Below are positions 7,599-14,476 of a stretch of DNA of 14,476 nucleotides, one piece after another (the first letter of the stretch is position 1; each line of letters opens with the position of its first letter). A program made the position numbers and the translations under genes. This DNA comes from Victivallales bacterium (GTDB taxonomy: Bacteria; Verrucomicrobiota; Lentisphaeria; Oligosphaerales; Lenti-02): positions 1-14,476 of the forward strand of contig JABGQJ010000124.1 in the NCBI GenBank assembly GCA_018648945.1, written 5' to 3'. The notes beneath the pieces are model-generated. The model saw nothing but the letters and a program-made list of their open reading frames with translations, was not told the origin of the DNA and made no database searches.

Positions 7599-8648
7599 TT
7601 ACTGCTTTCCCTCTGGTAGCTCGCGGGGCAGCTTGCCAGCATCCACGTTGCGGAGCCAGGTGGACAGGCCCTTCCAGTTGTTCTTGCCGAACCGCTTCTT
7701 CAGGTAGCGGTAGCCGCGCCCGTAGGCAGGATGGGTGCTTTTCTCGATGTCTTCCAGTTCCTCCGCATAGTGATGTCGCCTGGCGATGGCTGCGGCTATA
7801 TACTGGCAGATTCCCTCCTTCAGCCACTCGGGGGCCTTGGCATGGAGCTCTGGCAGGGAGCGAGCCTGCAAGGCATGGGTGAACTCGTGTCCGGCGGTGC
7901 AGAGCAGTTCGTCGGGGGTGAGGCCATAGAGGATGTGGATCGTTTCCGTTACCTTTGTCTCGGTGCGGAGCACGCGCCCGCGACCGTTCCGGTAGGTGTC
8001 GATCTGTTCCTCGCGCAGGTAGTAGCCGCGCTCCTGCACGTCTCGAAGTGGCGTTCCCTTCCTGGCAGTGGGCATTTTCTCTCGCCCCACGAGTTTCAGT
8101 TTCGGAAGTCCCTTGAAGGAGTACCCGGTCAGCGCCTCTACCTCGCGTCGCGCTCGTCTATAGATGGACTTTGCGGCCTTCGGGTCCAGCACCACCCGTC
8201 CGGAACAGCGTTCGCAGAGCCTGCGCTTGTCGGGTAGTTCGTCTCCCTTCGTCATGGGCAGACCACAGGCGTCGCAGCGCGGCGCGGCAGCATCGCGCTC
8301 GCAGTAGACATGGTCACCGATCAGGACGTAGTTCTGCACGGCCTCGCCACAGGTCTTGCATTTGGGTAGCACGGCATCCAGACAGGCTTGGGAACAGAAG
8401 TTCTTCTTCTCGTGCTTGAGGTAGCGCCCGGTGATCGGCTTGCCACAGGTGGCGCAGGCGGGCAGGGACGCTTGGTAGCACTTCTGGCTGCAATAGGCCT
8501 TCCCCTCCGCTTTGATGTAGCGGCCCCGTATCGCGTTGCCGCAGGTGGCGCAACGCGTCGCCGCCGCCAGGCCAGTGCTTAGCAGGGCGAGAAACGCCAG
8601 GATGCAGATGGCGGGGATGAGTGCTCTCGTTCTTCTGCGGCGGGGCAT
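7599..8648 (-). CDS. Exported DA1-like zinc metallopeptidase with four LIM-like cysteine modules
   Basis: 349 aa from ATG 8648, chosen because GGAG lies 6 nt upstream and a signal peptide follows (RRRRTR, then a hydrophobic run to about residue 30); in-frame ATGs upstream lack this. Residues 33-148 carry four cysteine modules: C33-x2-C36/C53-x3-C57, C65-x2-C68/C85-x3-C89, C97-x2-C100/C116-x2-D119, and C125-x2-C128/C145-x2-C148. The first two are near-copies 32 residues apart. The C-terminal half matches the DA1-like domain of plant DA1 peptidases: IHILYGLTPDELLCTAGHEFTH with zinc ligands H254 and H258 and catalytic E255, then PEWLKEGICQYIA with E278 as third ligand. DA1 proteins are LIM-associated peptidases; here the protein is predicted to act outside the cytoplasm. 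It follows the GT9 gene on the same strand after 95 nt and may or may not share its transcript. The target is unknown. Confidence 0.85.
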   Translation of the reverse strand: MPRRRRTRALIPAICILAFLALLSTGLAAATRCATCGNAIRGRYIKAEGKAYCSQKCYQASLPACATCGKPITGRYLKHEKKNFCSQACLDAVLPKCKTCGEAVQNYVLIGDHVYCERDAAAPRCDACGLPMTKGDELPDKRRLCERCSGRVVLDPKAAKSIYRRARREVEALTGYSFKGLPKLKLVGREKMPTARKGTPLRDVQERGYYLREEQIDTYRNGRGRVLRTETKVTETIHILYGLTPDELLCTAGHEFTHALQARSLPELHAKAPEWLKEGICQYIAAAIARRHHYAEELEDIEKSTHPAYGRGYRYLKKRFGKNNWKGLSTWLRNVDAGKLPRELPEGKQ

Positions 8649-8743
8649 GTTGGTCTCCATCCGGGGGGTAGGTTCGCATCGCCCCATCAACGTCGGCCCT
8701 GGCGGCGCGGTTTGCGTGTTCTCTGGGTACCAATGGACACGCT

Positions 8744-9592
8744 TCATGCGGGCGTGCTCCATGTGTCCGTGAAGTCATCCGGGCGAAGAACCCGGCAATT
8801 CCCAATCGGTTGCCAGATGTGTGGATCGGTGATGCGGAAGCCCACGAGGACTTCCTTGCCCAAGGCAGCGGCTAGGTGTGTGACCCCGGTATCTGCGCCA
8901 AGGTATCGCTTGGTCCGCCGGGCCAGGGCGGTGCGTAGTTCGCCGAGACTGGGACAGACCAGCTCCTCGTAGGCCGTGCCAGCACGGGCGAAGGCATCCC
9001 GCAGGGGACCACGCAACGGGAGGTCGGCCTCGCCGAAGGAGACGACGAGTGGCAACCCCGTCTCCGCCTGCCAGCACTGTGCGCAACGGGCCAGGAACGG
9101 CAGGGGGAGGGATTTGGCGGGGGAGCCGCTGCCCGCATGGATCCAGAGGGCGTCGCCGGCAGGCGCGGCGGGCATGGTCGGGGAACTCAGCCAGTCTGCG
9201 GGAGGAGCGATGTCGGCAGTGGCGAAGAACCGCTGGACAATGTGGGGGGGCTGGGTCGGACGGGGGGGGTGGAAGACGACCCGGTGTGCTCCATGGCCAA
9301 GCAGGTTGGTCCGAAGCAGGTTGTCCTCCGCCGCAAAGACCTGGATCACGGCACCGGCAACCGTTCCCGCGAGGGGGGACGAGAAGCGGGCGTTCGGGGT
9401 GAAGAGTTGGGTTCCGGCGGCACCGTCCACAGCCAGGAACGGGTGGCCCGTCAGCCAGTCCGGGCAGAGCGCCCGGTAGGCACTGCGGGCGATCACTGCC
9501 ACCGGAGACTGTTGGCTCAATTCCCGCAGGAGAGGGAGGGTCAGCAGGAAGTCGCCCAGCGCGCCAAGGGAGATCGCGACTTGGTGTCTCAT
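8744..9592 (-). CDS. Glycosyltransferase family 9 (ADP-heptose:LPS heptosyltransferase-like)
   Basis: 282 aa from ATG 9592, whose ATGA overlaps the stop of the CoaBC homologue. The N-terminus ISLGALGDFLLTLPLLREL is the GT9 Rossmann opening. LWIHAGSGSPAKSLP is the start of the second Rossmann domain. The C-terminal signature ADTGVTHLAAALGKEV (residues 233-248) followed by TDPHIW (255-260) binds the nucleotide-sugar in this family. GT9 enzymes add heptose or related sugars to lipopolysaccharide core or other glycans on the cytoplasmic face. The protein is short compared with the usual 320-360 aa, mainly in the N-terminal half. The presence of GT9 with the nearby O-antigen-ligase-like and GT2 genes argues for an LPS-like surface glycan, but the sugar donor cannot be stated. 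Confidence 0.88.
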   Translation of the reverse strand: MRHQVAISLGALGDFLLTLPLLRELSQQSPVAVIARSAYRALCPDWLTGHPFLAVDGAAGTQLFTPNARFSSPLAGTVAGAVIQVFAAEDNLLRTNLLGHGAHRVVFHPPRPTQPPHIVQRFFATADIAPPADWLSSPTMPAAPAGDALWIHAGSGSPAKSLPLPFLARCAQCWQAETGLPLVVSFGEADLPLRGPLRDAFARAGTAYEELVCPSLGELRTALARRTKRYLGADTGVTHLAAALGKEVLVGFRITDPHIWQPIGNCRVLRPDDFTDTWSTPA

Positions 9593-10641
9593 GCGTTCAG
9601 GGCCTGGGCCACCAGCAGGAGGACCTGCTCTGCCGCTTCGCGCTTGCCAAGCAGGGGGAACGCCAACGGAGGCGCATCCCGCCGGAAGACCGTGATGCGG
9701 TTGGTCTCCACACCGAAGCCACTGTCCGGCGCGGATACGTCGTTGGCGCAGATGGCGTCGCAGTTCTTGCGGTGGAGCTTTCCCTGGGCGTAGCGCGCCA
9801 AGTCCTGGGTCTCGGCGGCAAAGCCGACGAGGAATGGGCGTCGGGCGAGCGCCCCGAGCGAAGCCAGGATGTCGGGTGTTCGGGCCAAGGCCAATGTCAG
9901 TTCGTCGCAACTGGTCTTCTTGATCTTCTGAGTGGCGGTCTCGCGCGGCGTGAAATCGGCGACGGCGGCGCAGAGAATCGCCGCATCGCAATCCGCCACT
10001 CGTTCGTGCACGGCGTTGTGCATCTCGTGCGCACTGCGGACGGGGATGGCGAGCAACCCGGGCAGGGCAGGGCAGGGGACGGCAAGGGGGCCGTGCACCA
10101 GCAACGTGCGCGCCCCCAGACAGGTGGAGGCAGCAGCCAGGGCGACCCCCATGCGACCGGACGACCGGTTGGTGAGAAAGCGCACGGGGTCCAGGTCCTC
10201 GGCGGTAGGGCCGGCCGTGATCAGGACCGTGCGCCCGGCCAGTGACCGGGGCGAAAGGAGCCACCGGGCTGCCTCGGCCACGTCGTTGTGAGCGAACTGC
10301 GGCAGGTCGTCAACCACGCCAGGGCCGAGGCTGGCCGTCCGTCCTGGCTCGATCCGCCTGACGGCGAGGGCCTGGGCGGCTTGGCCGCCCGGGCAGAGCA
10401 GGGCAGGGGTTCCGGTCGGGATCTCCTCCGGCTGGTCGAGCACCTGTGCCCCGGCGAGGCGCATGGCCTCGGGGCGCAGCAGGCACCGGGCGGCTTCGGA
10501 GAGCACGGCAAGGACTTCGTTGCCATGCCGCCGCAGACTGTCCGCTATCCCAGGCGCGGCGCAGGCATCCAAGCCGTCGCCCACCAGCAGGGCCACGTTC
10601 CGTTGGTTGCGCGATGGTTCGAAGGAGGTCAAGGGAGTCAA
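9589..10641 (-). CDS. coaBC: CoaBC homologue: intact phosphopantothenate-cysteine ligase domain, degenerate decarboxylase domain
   Basis: 350 aa, against about 400 for bifunctional CoaBC. The CoaB half (from about residue 135) looks complete: [39 protein letters not shown] with KIKK, VGFAAET, and DAICANDV. It should join cysteine to 4'-phosphopantothenate in coenzyme A synthesis. The N-terminal flavoprotein half is about 135 residues instead of about 190. The first strand and helix survive ([27 protein letters not shown]), but the segment carrying the decarboxylase His, the PxMN Asn and the clamp Cys (H75, N125 and C158 in E. coli) is absent. Decarboxylation probably needs another gene. The start is TTG 10641, overlapping the zwf TGA as TTGA; no in-frame ATG is available early and no clear ribosome site is seen, which suggests coupling to zwf. 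The downstream GT9 overlaps by ATGA. Confidence 0.85.
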   Translation of the reverse strand: MTPLTSFEPSRNQRNVALLVGDGLDACAAPGIADSLRRHGNEVLAVLSEAARCLLRPEAMRLAGAQVLDQPEEIPTGTPALLCPGGQAAQALAVRRIEPGRTASLGPGVVDDLPQFAHNDVAEAARWLLSPRSLAGRTVLITAGPTAEDLDPVRFLTNRSSGRMGVALAAASTCLGARTLLVHGPLAVPCPALPGLLAIPVRSAHEMHNAVHERVADCDAAILCAAVADFTPRETATQKIKKTSCDELTLALARTPDILASLGALARRPFLVGFAAETQDLARYAQGKLHRKNCDAICANDVSAPDSGFGVETNRITVFRRDAPPLAFPLLGKREAAEQVLLLVAQALNA

Positions 10642-12104
10642 ACCGGTTCGAGCCAGTTGTTGCCGTCTTGGCGCAGAAGCTCGTCTCCCTGCGCCGGGCC
10701 GGAGGACCCCACATCATACACCGGCAGGGAGTCCGGCGACAGCCGGCTTTCGCGATCCAGCAAAGGCTGGACGAAGCTCCAGGCCGCCTCGATGCTGTCC
10801 GAGCGCCAGAACAGGGCGGGGCGTCCCTGGAGGGCGTCGAGGACGACTTTTGCATAGCTTTCGGCCGTCACCTTGCCCAGGTCGTCGTAGCGGAAGCCAA
10901 GATGGGTCTGTCTGACCAAGTCGCTGCCGCCGGGGTGTTGGGCGTTGAAGGAGAGGGTGATGCCTTCCTCTGGCTGGATGCGCAGATGAAGCACATTCGG
11001 CTCGATTGCCGCGCAGGCATCCTCGCTGCCCAGGATGCAGAGCGGCACGGAGCGGAACTGGATCGCCACATCGGTGACCTTGCGGCCGAGGGCCTTGCCA
11101 CTGCGCAGGTAGAAGGGGACGCCTTGCCAGCGCCAGTTGTCGATGTACACGCGCAGTGCGGCAAAGGTGGGCACGACCGACGCCGGGTCCACGTCGGTCT
11201 CCTCCCGGTAGCCCGTGTATTGGCCGAAGGCAAAGTCGTCGGCACAGAGCGGCCGGAGGGAGCGGAACACTTCGTTCTTGCGTTCGCGGATGGATTCCTC
11301 GTCGCCGGCCAGGGGTGGGTCCATGGCGACCATGGCGAGGACTTGGAGGGTGTGGTTCTGGATCATGTCCCTCACCACGCCCGCTTCCTCGTAGTAGCTG
11401 CCCCGTCCCTCGATCGTGAGGCTCTCCGCCACGGTGATCTGCACGTTGTCGATATGCATCCGGTTCCAGAGTGGCTCGAAGATGGCGTTGGCGAAGCGGA
11501 ACACCATGACGTTGCGGACCGTATCCTTGGCCAGGTAATGGTCCACGCGGTAGATCTGGGGCTCATCGAACACGGAGAGGACGCGTTGGTTCATGGTGCG
11601 TGCGCTCTCTAGGTCACGTCCGAAGGGTTTCTCCATCAGGGCTCGCTGGCGCTCGTGCGCGCGCCCGTTCTCGTCCGCAAAGGGACTTTCGGCAAGAGCG
11701 GCAATCAGGGGTTCGGCGACGCTTGGGGGCAAGGCGAAGTAGAAGAGCGTGTTGCCCAGGGCCCGGCAGTGGGAGAGCCCTTGCAGGCGGAGCGCAAGCT
11801 TGGTGAGGTCGGCAGTCGAGTTGTAGTTCCCGGTCTGGTAGTGTAGGCGGTCCAGAAGACGCGCGAGTGGCCCTTCCTGCACGTCCCTGGCGTGCTCGTG
11901 CAACGCCTGTGCAGCTTGCTGCCGCCATTCCTCATCGGTCTTGGGTGAGCGGCCAAAGCCCGTGATGATCAATTCCTCGGGCAGGGCCTCTCGGGTCTCC
12001 AAGTCGAGGAGAGCGGGCAGCAGTTTCCGTTTGGTGAGGTCGCCGGAGGCCCCGAAGACGACCATCACGCATGGGTGGGTGCCGCCACATGGGCATATCT
12101 TCAT
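10638..12104 (-). CDS. zwf: Glucose-6-phosphate 1-dehydrogenase
   Basis: 488 aa, the normal length. It oxidises glucose-6-phosphate to 6-phosphogluconolactone with NAD(P)+, the entry to the oxidative pentose phosphate pathway. The coenzyme-binding motif [10 protein letters not shown] begins at residue 18; EKPFG is present; the active-site motif is RVDHYLAKD (residues 186-194, H189), where most homologues read RIDHYLGKE, so the last residue is Asp for Glu. Further conserved stretches are [33 protein letters not shown] and [10 protein letters not shown]. The N-terminus has an odd cysteine cluster, CPCGGTHPC (residues 4-12). An alternative ATG at codon 14 would leave too little before GASGD and has no better ribosome site, so 12104 is kept. 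It is the first gene of the zwf-coaBC-GT9 unit and diverges from the Wzy-like gene. Confidence 0.97.
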   Translation of the reverse strand: MKICPCGGTHPCVMVVFGASGDLTKRKLLPALLDLETREALPEELIITGFGRSPKTDEEWRQQAAQALHEHARDVQEGPLARLLDRLHYQTGNYNSTADLTKLALRLQGLSHCRALGNTLFYFALPPSVAEPLIAALAESPFADENGRAHERQRALMEKPFGRDLESARTMNQRVLSVFDEPQIYRVDHYLAKDTVRNVMVFRFANAIFEPLWNRMHIDNVQITVAESLTIEGRGSYYEEAGVVRDMIQNHTLQVLAMVAMDPPLAGDEESIRERKNEVFRSLRPLCADDFAFGQYTGYREETDVDPASVVPTFAALRVYIDNWRWQGVPFYLRSGKALGRKVTDVAIQFRSVPLCILGSEDACAAIEPNVLHLRIQPEEGITLSFNAQHPGGSDLVRQTHLGFRYDDLGKVTAESYAKVVLDALQGRPALFWRSDSIEAAWSFVQPLLDRESRLSPDSLPVYDVGSSGPAQGDELLRQDGNNWLEPV

Positions 12105-12285
12105 GGTGGTGTATCCCGATCTGTTGGATCCTGCATCCTCGCAACGGACCCGGTTGGGGAGGGGAAGTTCGGGCGCGTCGGCGAGGTGCGGGTCTCTCGC
12201 GGTCCGCTACCATAGCACGAGTCGGTGGCTTGTGGATTCGCTCGTTGACAGGGCGGGTGGGGGACACGACTGTACGAGGTCGTCG

Positions 12286-12302
12286 GCCAACGCGTGGTTG
12301 GC
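12286..12302. promoter_or_regulatory. Hairpin in the zwf/O-antigen-ligase divergent gap
   Basis: GCCAAC (12286-12291) pairs perfectly with GTTGGC (12297-12302) around GCGTG, 38 nt before the ATG at 12341. It may be an operator or leader structure. In the same 236-nt gap a minus-strand extended -10-like TGCTATGGT (12217-12209) could serve zwf, but it lacks a good -35. A plus-strand TTGACA (12245-12250) has no matching -10. Confidence 0.25.
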
Positions 12303-12340
12303 ACCCATATTCTCCCCCGCTGTGGAGCCCTCTGTAGTCC

Positions 12341-13624
12341 ATGACCACGTCATCTGACAACGCAGCCAGCAAGGCGTCCGCCTTCACTTGGGCCGCTTGG
12401 CTGTATCTGCTCCTGCTGCCGCTGAACATCCGGCTCCGGGGCCCGCTCTTCCTGCACGACTTGCTGGGGCCCGTCTTCATGGCAGCCTTGGCCTTGCGCG
12501 GCCTGTTGGCGATGCCCAAGAGAGAGGGTTGGCGGTCCTATCTGAGCTCGCCGACTGTGCTTCTCCCCACCTTCCTGGTTTTGGCGGCCCTGGCGACGTT
12601 GGCGCATCTGCCTGGTTTCAAGGATGCCTACGAGCTCGGTATCGTCTGTTACATGGCGGTGTTGTTCGCCTTCTTTGCGGGGACCCCGCTGAAGCGTCGC
12701 CACCTGGCATGGTACGGCCTGCTTGTGCTGGGGGTCATGTGGGGAACGGCTCTCTGGCAGATGCTGAGCGGTGCCATGCGTAGCTATGGTATCTACGAGC
12801 AGACGACCCTCGGCTTCATTGCCAAACGCTTCTTCTTCACCTTCGATCATCCGAACCTGGTCGGCTCCTTCTACGTGCTGCCGGTGGCGTGCCTGATGAT
12901 CGGAGTGGCCGGGCGTGGGCGCCGGCTGGGCTGGGGCGAGTTGATGCTGGGACTGCTCGCCATGGCCGTGCTCCTCTTGCCCCTGGGGCTGACCATCAGC
13001 AAGCACATGCTGCTCTCCGCTGCGTTGATCGCCGGGGCGGTGGTGGTGGAGCGCGAACACGCGACTGCTTGGCGGTGGTTCTGGTTCGTGGCGGTGCTTG
13101 GCACCTTCGGGGTCTTCTACCTCACCGTGCTCTTCCCCTTCTTTCCCCTGCAGGCCTCATACCCCTTCTTCAATCACGCAACCTGGGGCATGTACACTAC
13201 GCACCAGGCCATCTACTGGCGCGTTCTGACCAAGGACGCATGGGCAATGTTGGCGGGAGTCGGCCCGGAGTCCCTGCGCGAGCTGTACCCCGCACTGGCC
13301 GACAGGGAGTACATCTGGTCGGTTCTGACGCAGTACCAGCAGGCCGAACTGACCGAGAGCTTCTGCACCTATATGGACTCTCACAACGAGTATCTGAATA
13401 CCGGGACCTCGTTTGGGCTGCCCGCCCTGGCGGCGTTGCTCGGATTCTGGATCTCCCAAGCGGTTGTCTCATTCCGGCGCAATCGGGACGAATTGGTCCT
13501 CTTCTTCGTCGTGGGCCTGCTCTGTTGCTGCTTCTGGGACGATCTCGCGAGCAAGCGCTGGATCTGGGTCGCGCTGGCTTTGCTGGTGGGAAACGCCCGG
13601 CGCGATCACGAGGAGACCGCATGA
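12341..13624 (+). CDS. O-antigen ligase/polymerase-like (Wzy_C family) membrane protein
   Basis: 427 aa, very hydrophobic, with about 11-12 predicted membrane segments: nine between residues 15 and 270, then a large outer loop (about 270-345), then three more. The loop ends in DSHNEYLNTGTSFGLPALAALLGF, with H348-N349-x-Y351, the short motif typical of the Wzy_C (PF04932) family, which includes O-antigen ligases (WaaL) and polymerases. Such proteins transfer or polymerise lipid-linked glycans on the outer face of the inner membrane. The sequence does not separate ligase from polymerase. The ribosome site is weak (GGAG about 14 nt upstream). The stop overlaps the next gene's ATG (ATGA, 13621-13624), giving tight coupling to the GT2 enzyme and supporting a surface-polysaccharide role. 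Confidence 0.8.
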   Translation: MTTSSDNAASKASAFTWAAWLYLLLLPLNIRLRGPLFLHDLLGPVFMAALALRGLLAMPKREGWRSYLSSPTVLLPTFLVLAALATLAHLPGFKDAYELGIVCYMAVLFAFFAGTPLKRRHLAWYGLLVLGVMWGTALWQMLSGAMRSYGIYEQTTLGFIAKRFFFTFDHPNLVGSFYVLPVACLMIGVAGRGRRLGWGELMLGLLAMAVLLLPLGLTISKHMLLSAALIAGAVVVEREHATAWRWFWFVAVLGTFGVFYLTVLFPFFPLQASYPFFNHATWGMYTTHQAIYWRVLTKDAWAMLAGVGPESLRELYPALADREYIWSVLTQYQQAELTESFCTYMDSHNEYLNTGTSFGLPALAALLGFWISQAVVSFRRNRDELVLFFVVGLLCCCFWDDLASKRWIWVALALLVGNARRDHEETA

Positions 13625-14358
13625 CCTACGGCGTGGTCACCATCTGCCGGAACGCGGCCGAGACCGTGCAACGCTGCATTGAGTCGGTCTTGGCCCAGTC
13701 CCCGCCGCCCGCCCAGTACGTGGTGGTCGATGGTGGGTCCACCGATGGCACGCTGGACAAGGTGGGCGAGATGGCGGAGGGAGCCCCGGGCTCATGCGAG
13801 TTTTCCCTGGTCCACCAAGCCACGCCCCCGGATGGCGTTGCGGGCATTCCCAATGCCTGGAATCTGGGCTTGCGCGACCTGCACGCGGATGTGGTGGTCC
13901 TGCTGAACGCCGACGATTGGCTGGAGCCAGACGCCGCCGGGACCGTCCTGGCCGAGTTTGCAGCCGCGCCCGATGCCGACCTGATGATCTCGCCCATCCG
14001 CATCGTGACAGGGGAAGGAGAACGCATTCTCCACCCCCGTCCGTTCTGGCTCTTCCCGTTCTTGATGCCGGTGATGCATCCGGGCTGCTTTGTGCGGCAA
14101 CGCGCCTACGACCGCGTGGGTGCCTTCGACGAGCGCTACCGCATCTCGGCCGACTATGACTTCATGTACCGCTGCCGGAGAGCGGGGTGCGTCTTCCGCA
14201 GCTACGCCGGGCCGTTGGTGAGTATGCAGTGGGGAGGCATGGCCCGGCAGAACCTGCCGACCGCTCGCCGCGAGACGCTGGCGATTGCCCGCCGACACTG
14301 CCCGATTCCCGGCTTGCCGTGGCTGGCCTATCTTCTTCGCACACTCATGAACCGGTAG
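13621..14358 (+). CDS. Family 2 glycosyltransferase
   Basis: 245 aa, a compact GT-A fold. The start ATG 13621 overlaps the upstream stop. VTICRNAAETVQRCIESVLAQ opens the fold; VVDGGSTDGT (residues 35-44) binds the nucleotide; LLNADDWLEP (around N96-D98-D99) is the DxD-type metal site; ISADYDFMYRC is the acceptor-side motif with a candidate catalytic Asp. This pattern is close to WcaA/WbbD-like transferases of polysaccharide clusters. No membrane segment is evident, so it should act at the cytoplasmic face before export by the neighbouring membrane protein's pathway. The donor sugar is unknown. The gene is followed after 11 nt by the tandem repeat. Confidence 0.92.
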   Translation: MTYGVVTICRNAAETVQRCIESVLAQSPPPAQYVVVDGGSTDGTLDKVGEMAEGAPGSCEFSLVHQATPPDGVAGIPNAWNLGLRDLHADVVVLLNADDWLEPDAAGTVLAEFAAAPDADLMISPIRIVTGEGERILHPRPFWLFPFLMPVMHPGCFVRQRAYDRVGAFDERYRISADYDFMYRCRRAGCVFRSYAGPLVSMQWGGMARQNLPTARRETLAIARRHCPIPGLPWLAYLLRTLMNR

Positions 14359-14369
14359 GAGGGGAGGAG

Positions 14370-14476
14370 TGGAATGATGGAATGATGGAATGATGGAATG
14401 ATGGAATGATGGAATGATGGAATGATGGAATGGTGGAATGATGGAATGGTGGAATGATGGAATGGTGGAATGATGG
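14370..14476. repeat. 8-bp tandem repeat (TGGAATGA/TGGAATGG)
   Basis: Thirteen full copies of an 8-bp unit plus a 3-nt partial run to the window edge. Copies 1-7 (14370-14425) are all TGGAATGA; from copy 8 the units alternate TGGAATGG and TGGAATGA. The unit length is not a multiple of three and every frame soon meets TGA, so it is not coding. It begins 11 nt after the stop of the GT2 gene and probably continues past the window. Confidence 0.97.

Noticed and set aside
7077..7619. 180-codon plus-strand ORF in the convergent gap
   Set aside because: Low-complexity Arg/Pro/Ser-rich translation without motifs; it runs through the hairpin repeats and into the 3' end of the peptidase gene.
9593..10264. 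Upstream extension of the GT9 frame
   Set aside because: It overlaps the intact CoaB domain in another frame. ATG 9592 is followed directly by the GT9 N-terminal motif.
10446..11612. 388-codon plus-strand ORF opposite coaBC and zwf
   Set aside because: It is antisense to two clear enzymes and has no recognisable motifs.
12245..12250. TTGACA as a -35 box for the Wzy-like gene
   Set aside because: No acceptable -10 hexamer lies 15-19 bp downstream.
12889..13620. Upstream extension of the GT2 frame giving a 489-codon ORF
   Set aside because: The extension reads out of frame through the Wzy-like gene. The GT2 fold begins exactly at ATG 13621.
14370..14476. Human satellite (GGAAT)n contamination
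   Set aside because: The unit here is 8 bp (TGGAATGA/G), not the 5-bp GGAAT, and it sits directly after an intact bacterial gene.
14370..14476. CRISPR array
   Set aside because: The units are 8 bp and contiguous, with no spacers, and no cas genes are present.

Overview
The window is GC-rich bacterial chromosomal DNA with conventional codon use and no sign of phage, plasmid, transposase or CRISPR content. The gene mix points to a saccharolytic Gram-negative bacterium. It includes exported glycan-active enzymes with putative-Ig and discoidin modules, planctomycete/lentisphaera-style SGNH and GH5-like proteins, a lipoglycan-type GT9, and an O-antigen-ligase-like membrane protein. A member of the PVC group (Planctomycetota, Lentisphaerota, Kiritimatiellota) or a relative is my best guess. 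This is inferred from protein style only; there is no rRNA or marker gene in the window to settle it.

Layout. (1) Positions 1-2538, minus strand: a large exported GH29-like glycosidase whose C-terminus runs off the left edge. (2) 2999-4270, minus: an exported SGNH/GDSL esterase-like protein, with a plausible sigma70-type promoter just upstream. (3) 4446-7029, plus and divergent from it: a cytoplasmic GH5-like glycosidase, a translationally coupled small cupin, and an alpha/beta hydrolase. Regions 1-3 look like a glycan-utilisation locus. (4) 7030-7598: a convergent gene-free stretch holding several hairpins, including a GTAG-flanked inverted hairpin pair resembling a REP doublet (REPIN/BIME). 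(5) 7599-8648, minus: an exported DA1-like zinc peptidase with four cysteine modules. (6) 12104-8744, minus: zwf, a CoaBC homologue with a collapsed decarboxylase domain, and a GT9 glycosyltransferase, joined by 4-nt stop/start overlaps. (7) 12341-14358, plus and divergent from zwf: an O-antigen ligase/polymerase-like protein and a GT2 glycosyltransferase, overlapping by ATGA. Regions 6 and 7 together suggest surface-glycan assembly beside central metabolism. (8) 14370 to the right edge: an 8-bp tandem repeat whose later copies alternate between two variants.

I did not find a complete, obviously new multi-gene system. The items most worth a second look are the CoaBC protein lacking its decarboxylase active site, the exported bacterial DA1/LIM-like peptidase, the REP-like doublet with a compensatory base-pair change, and the alternating 8-bp repeat.
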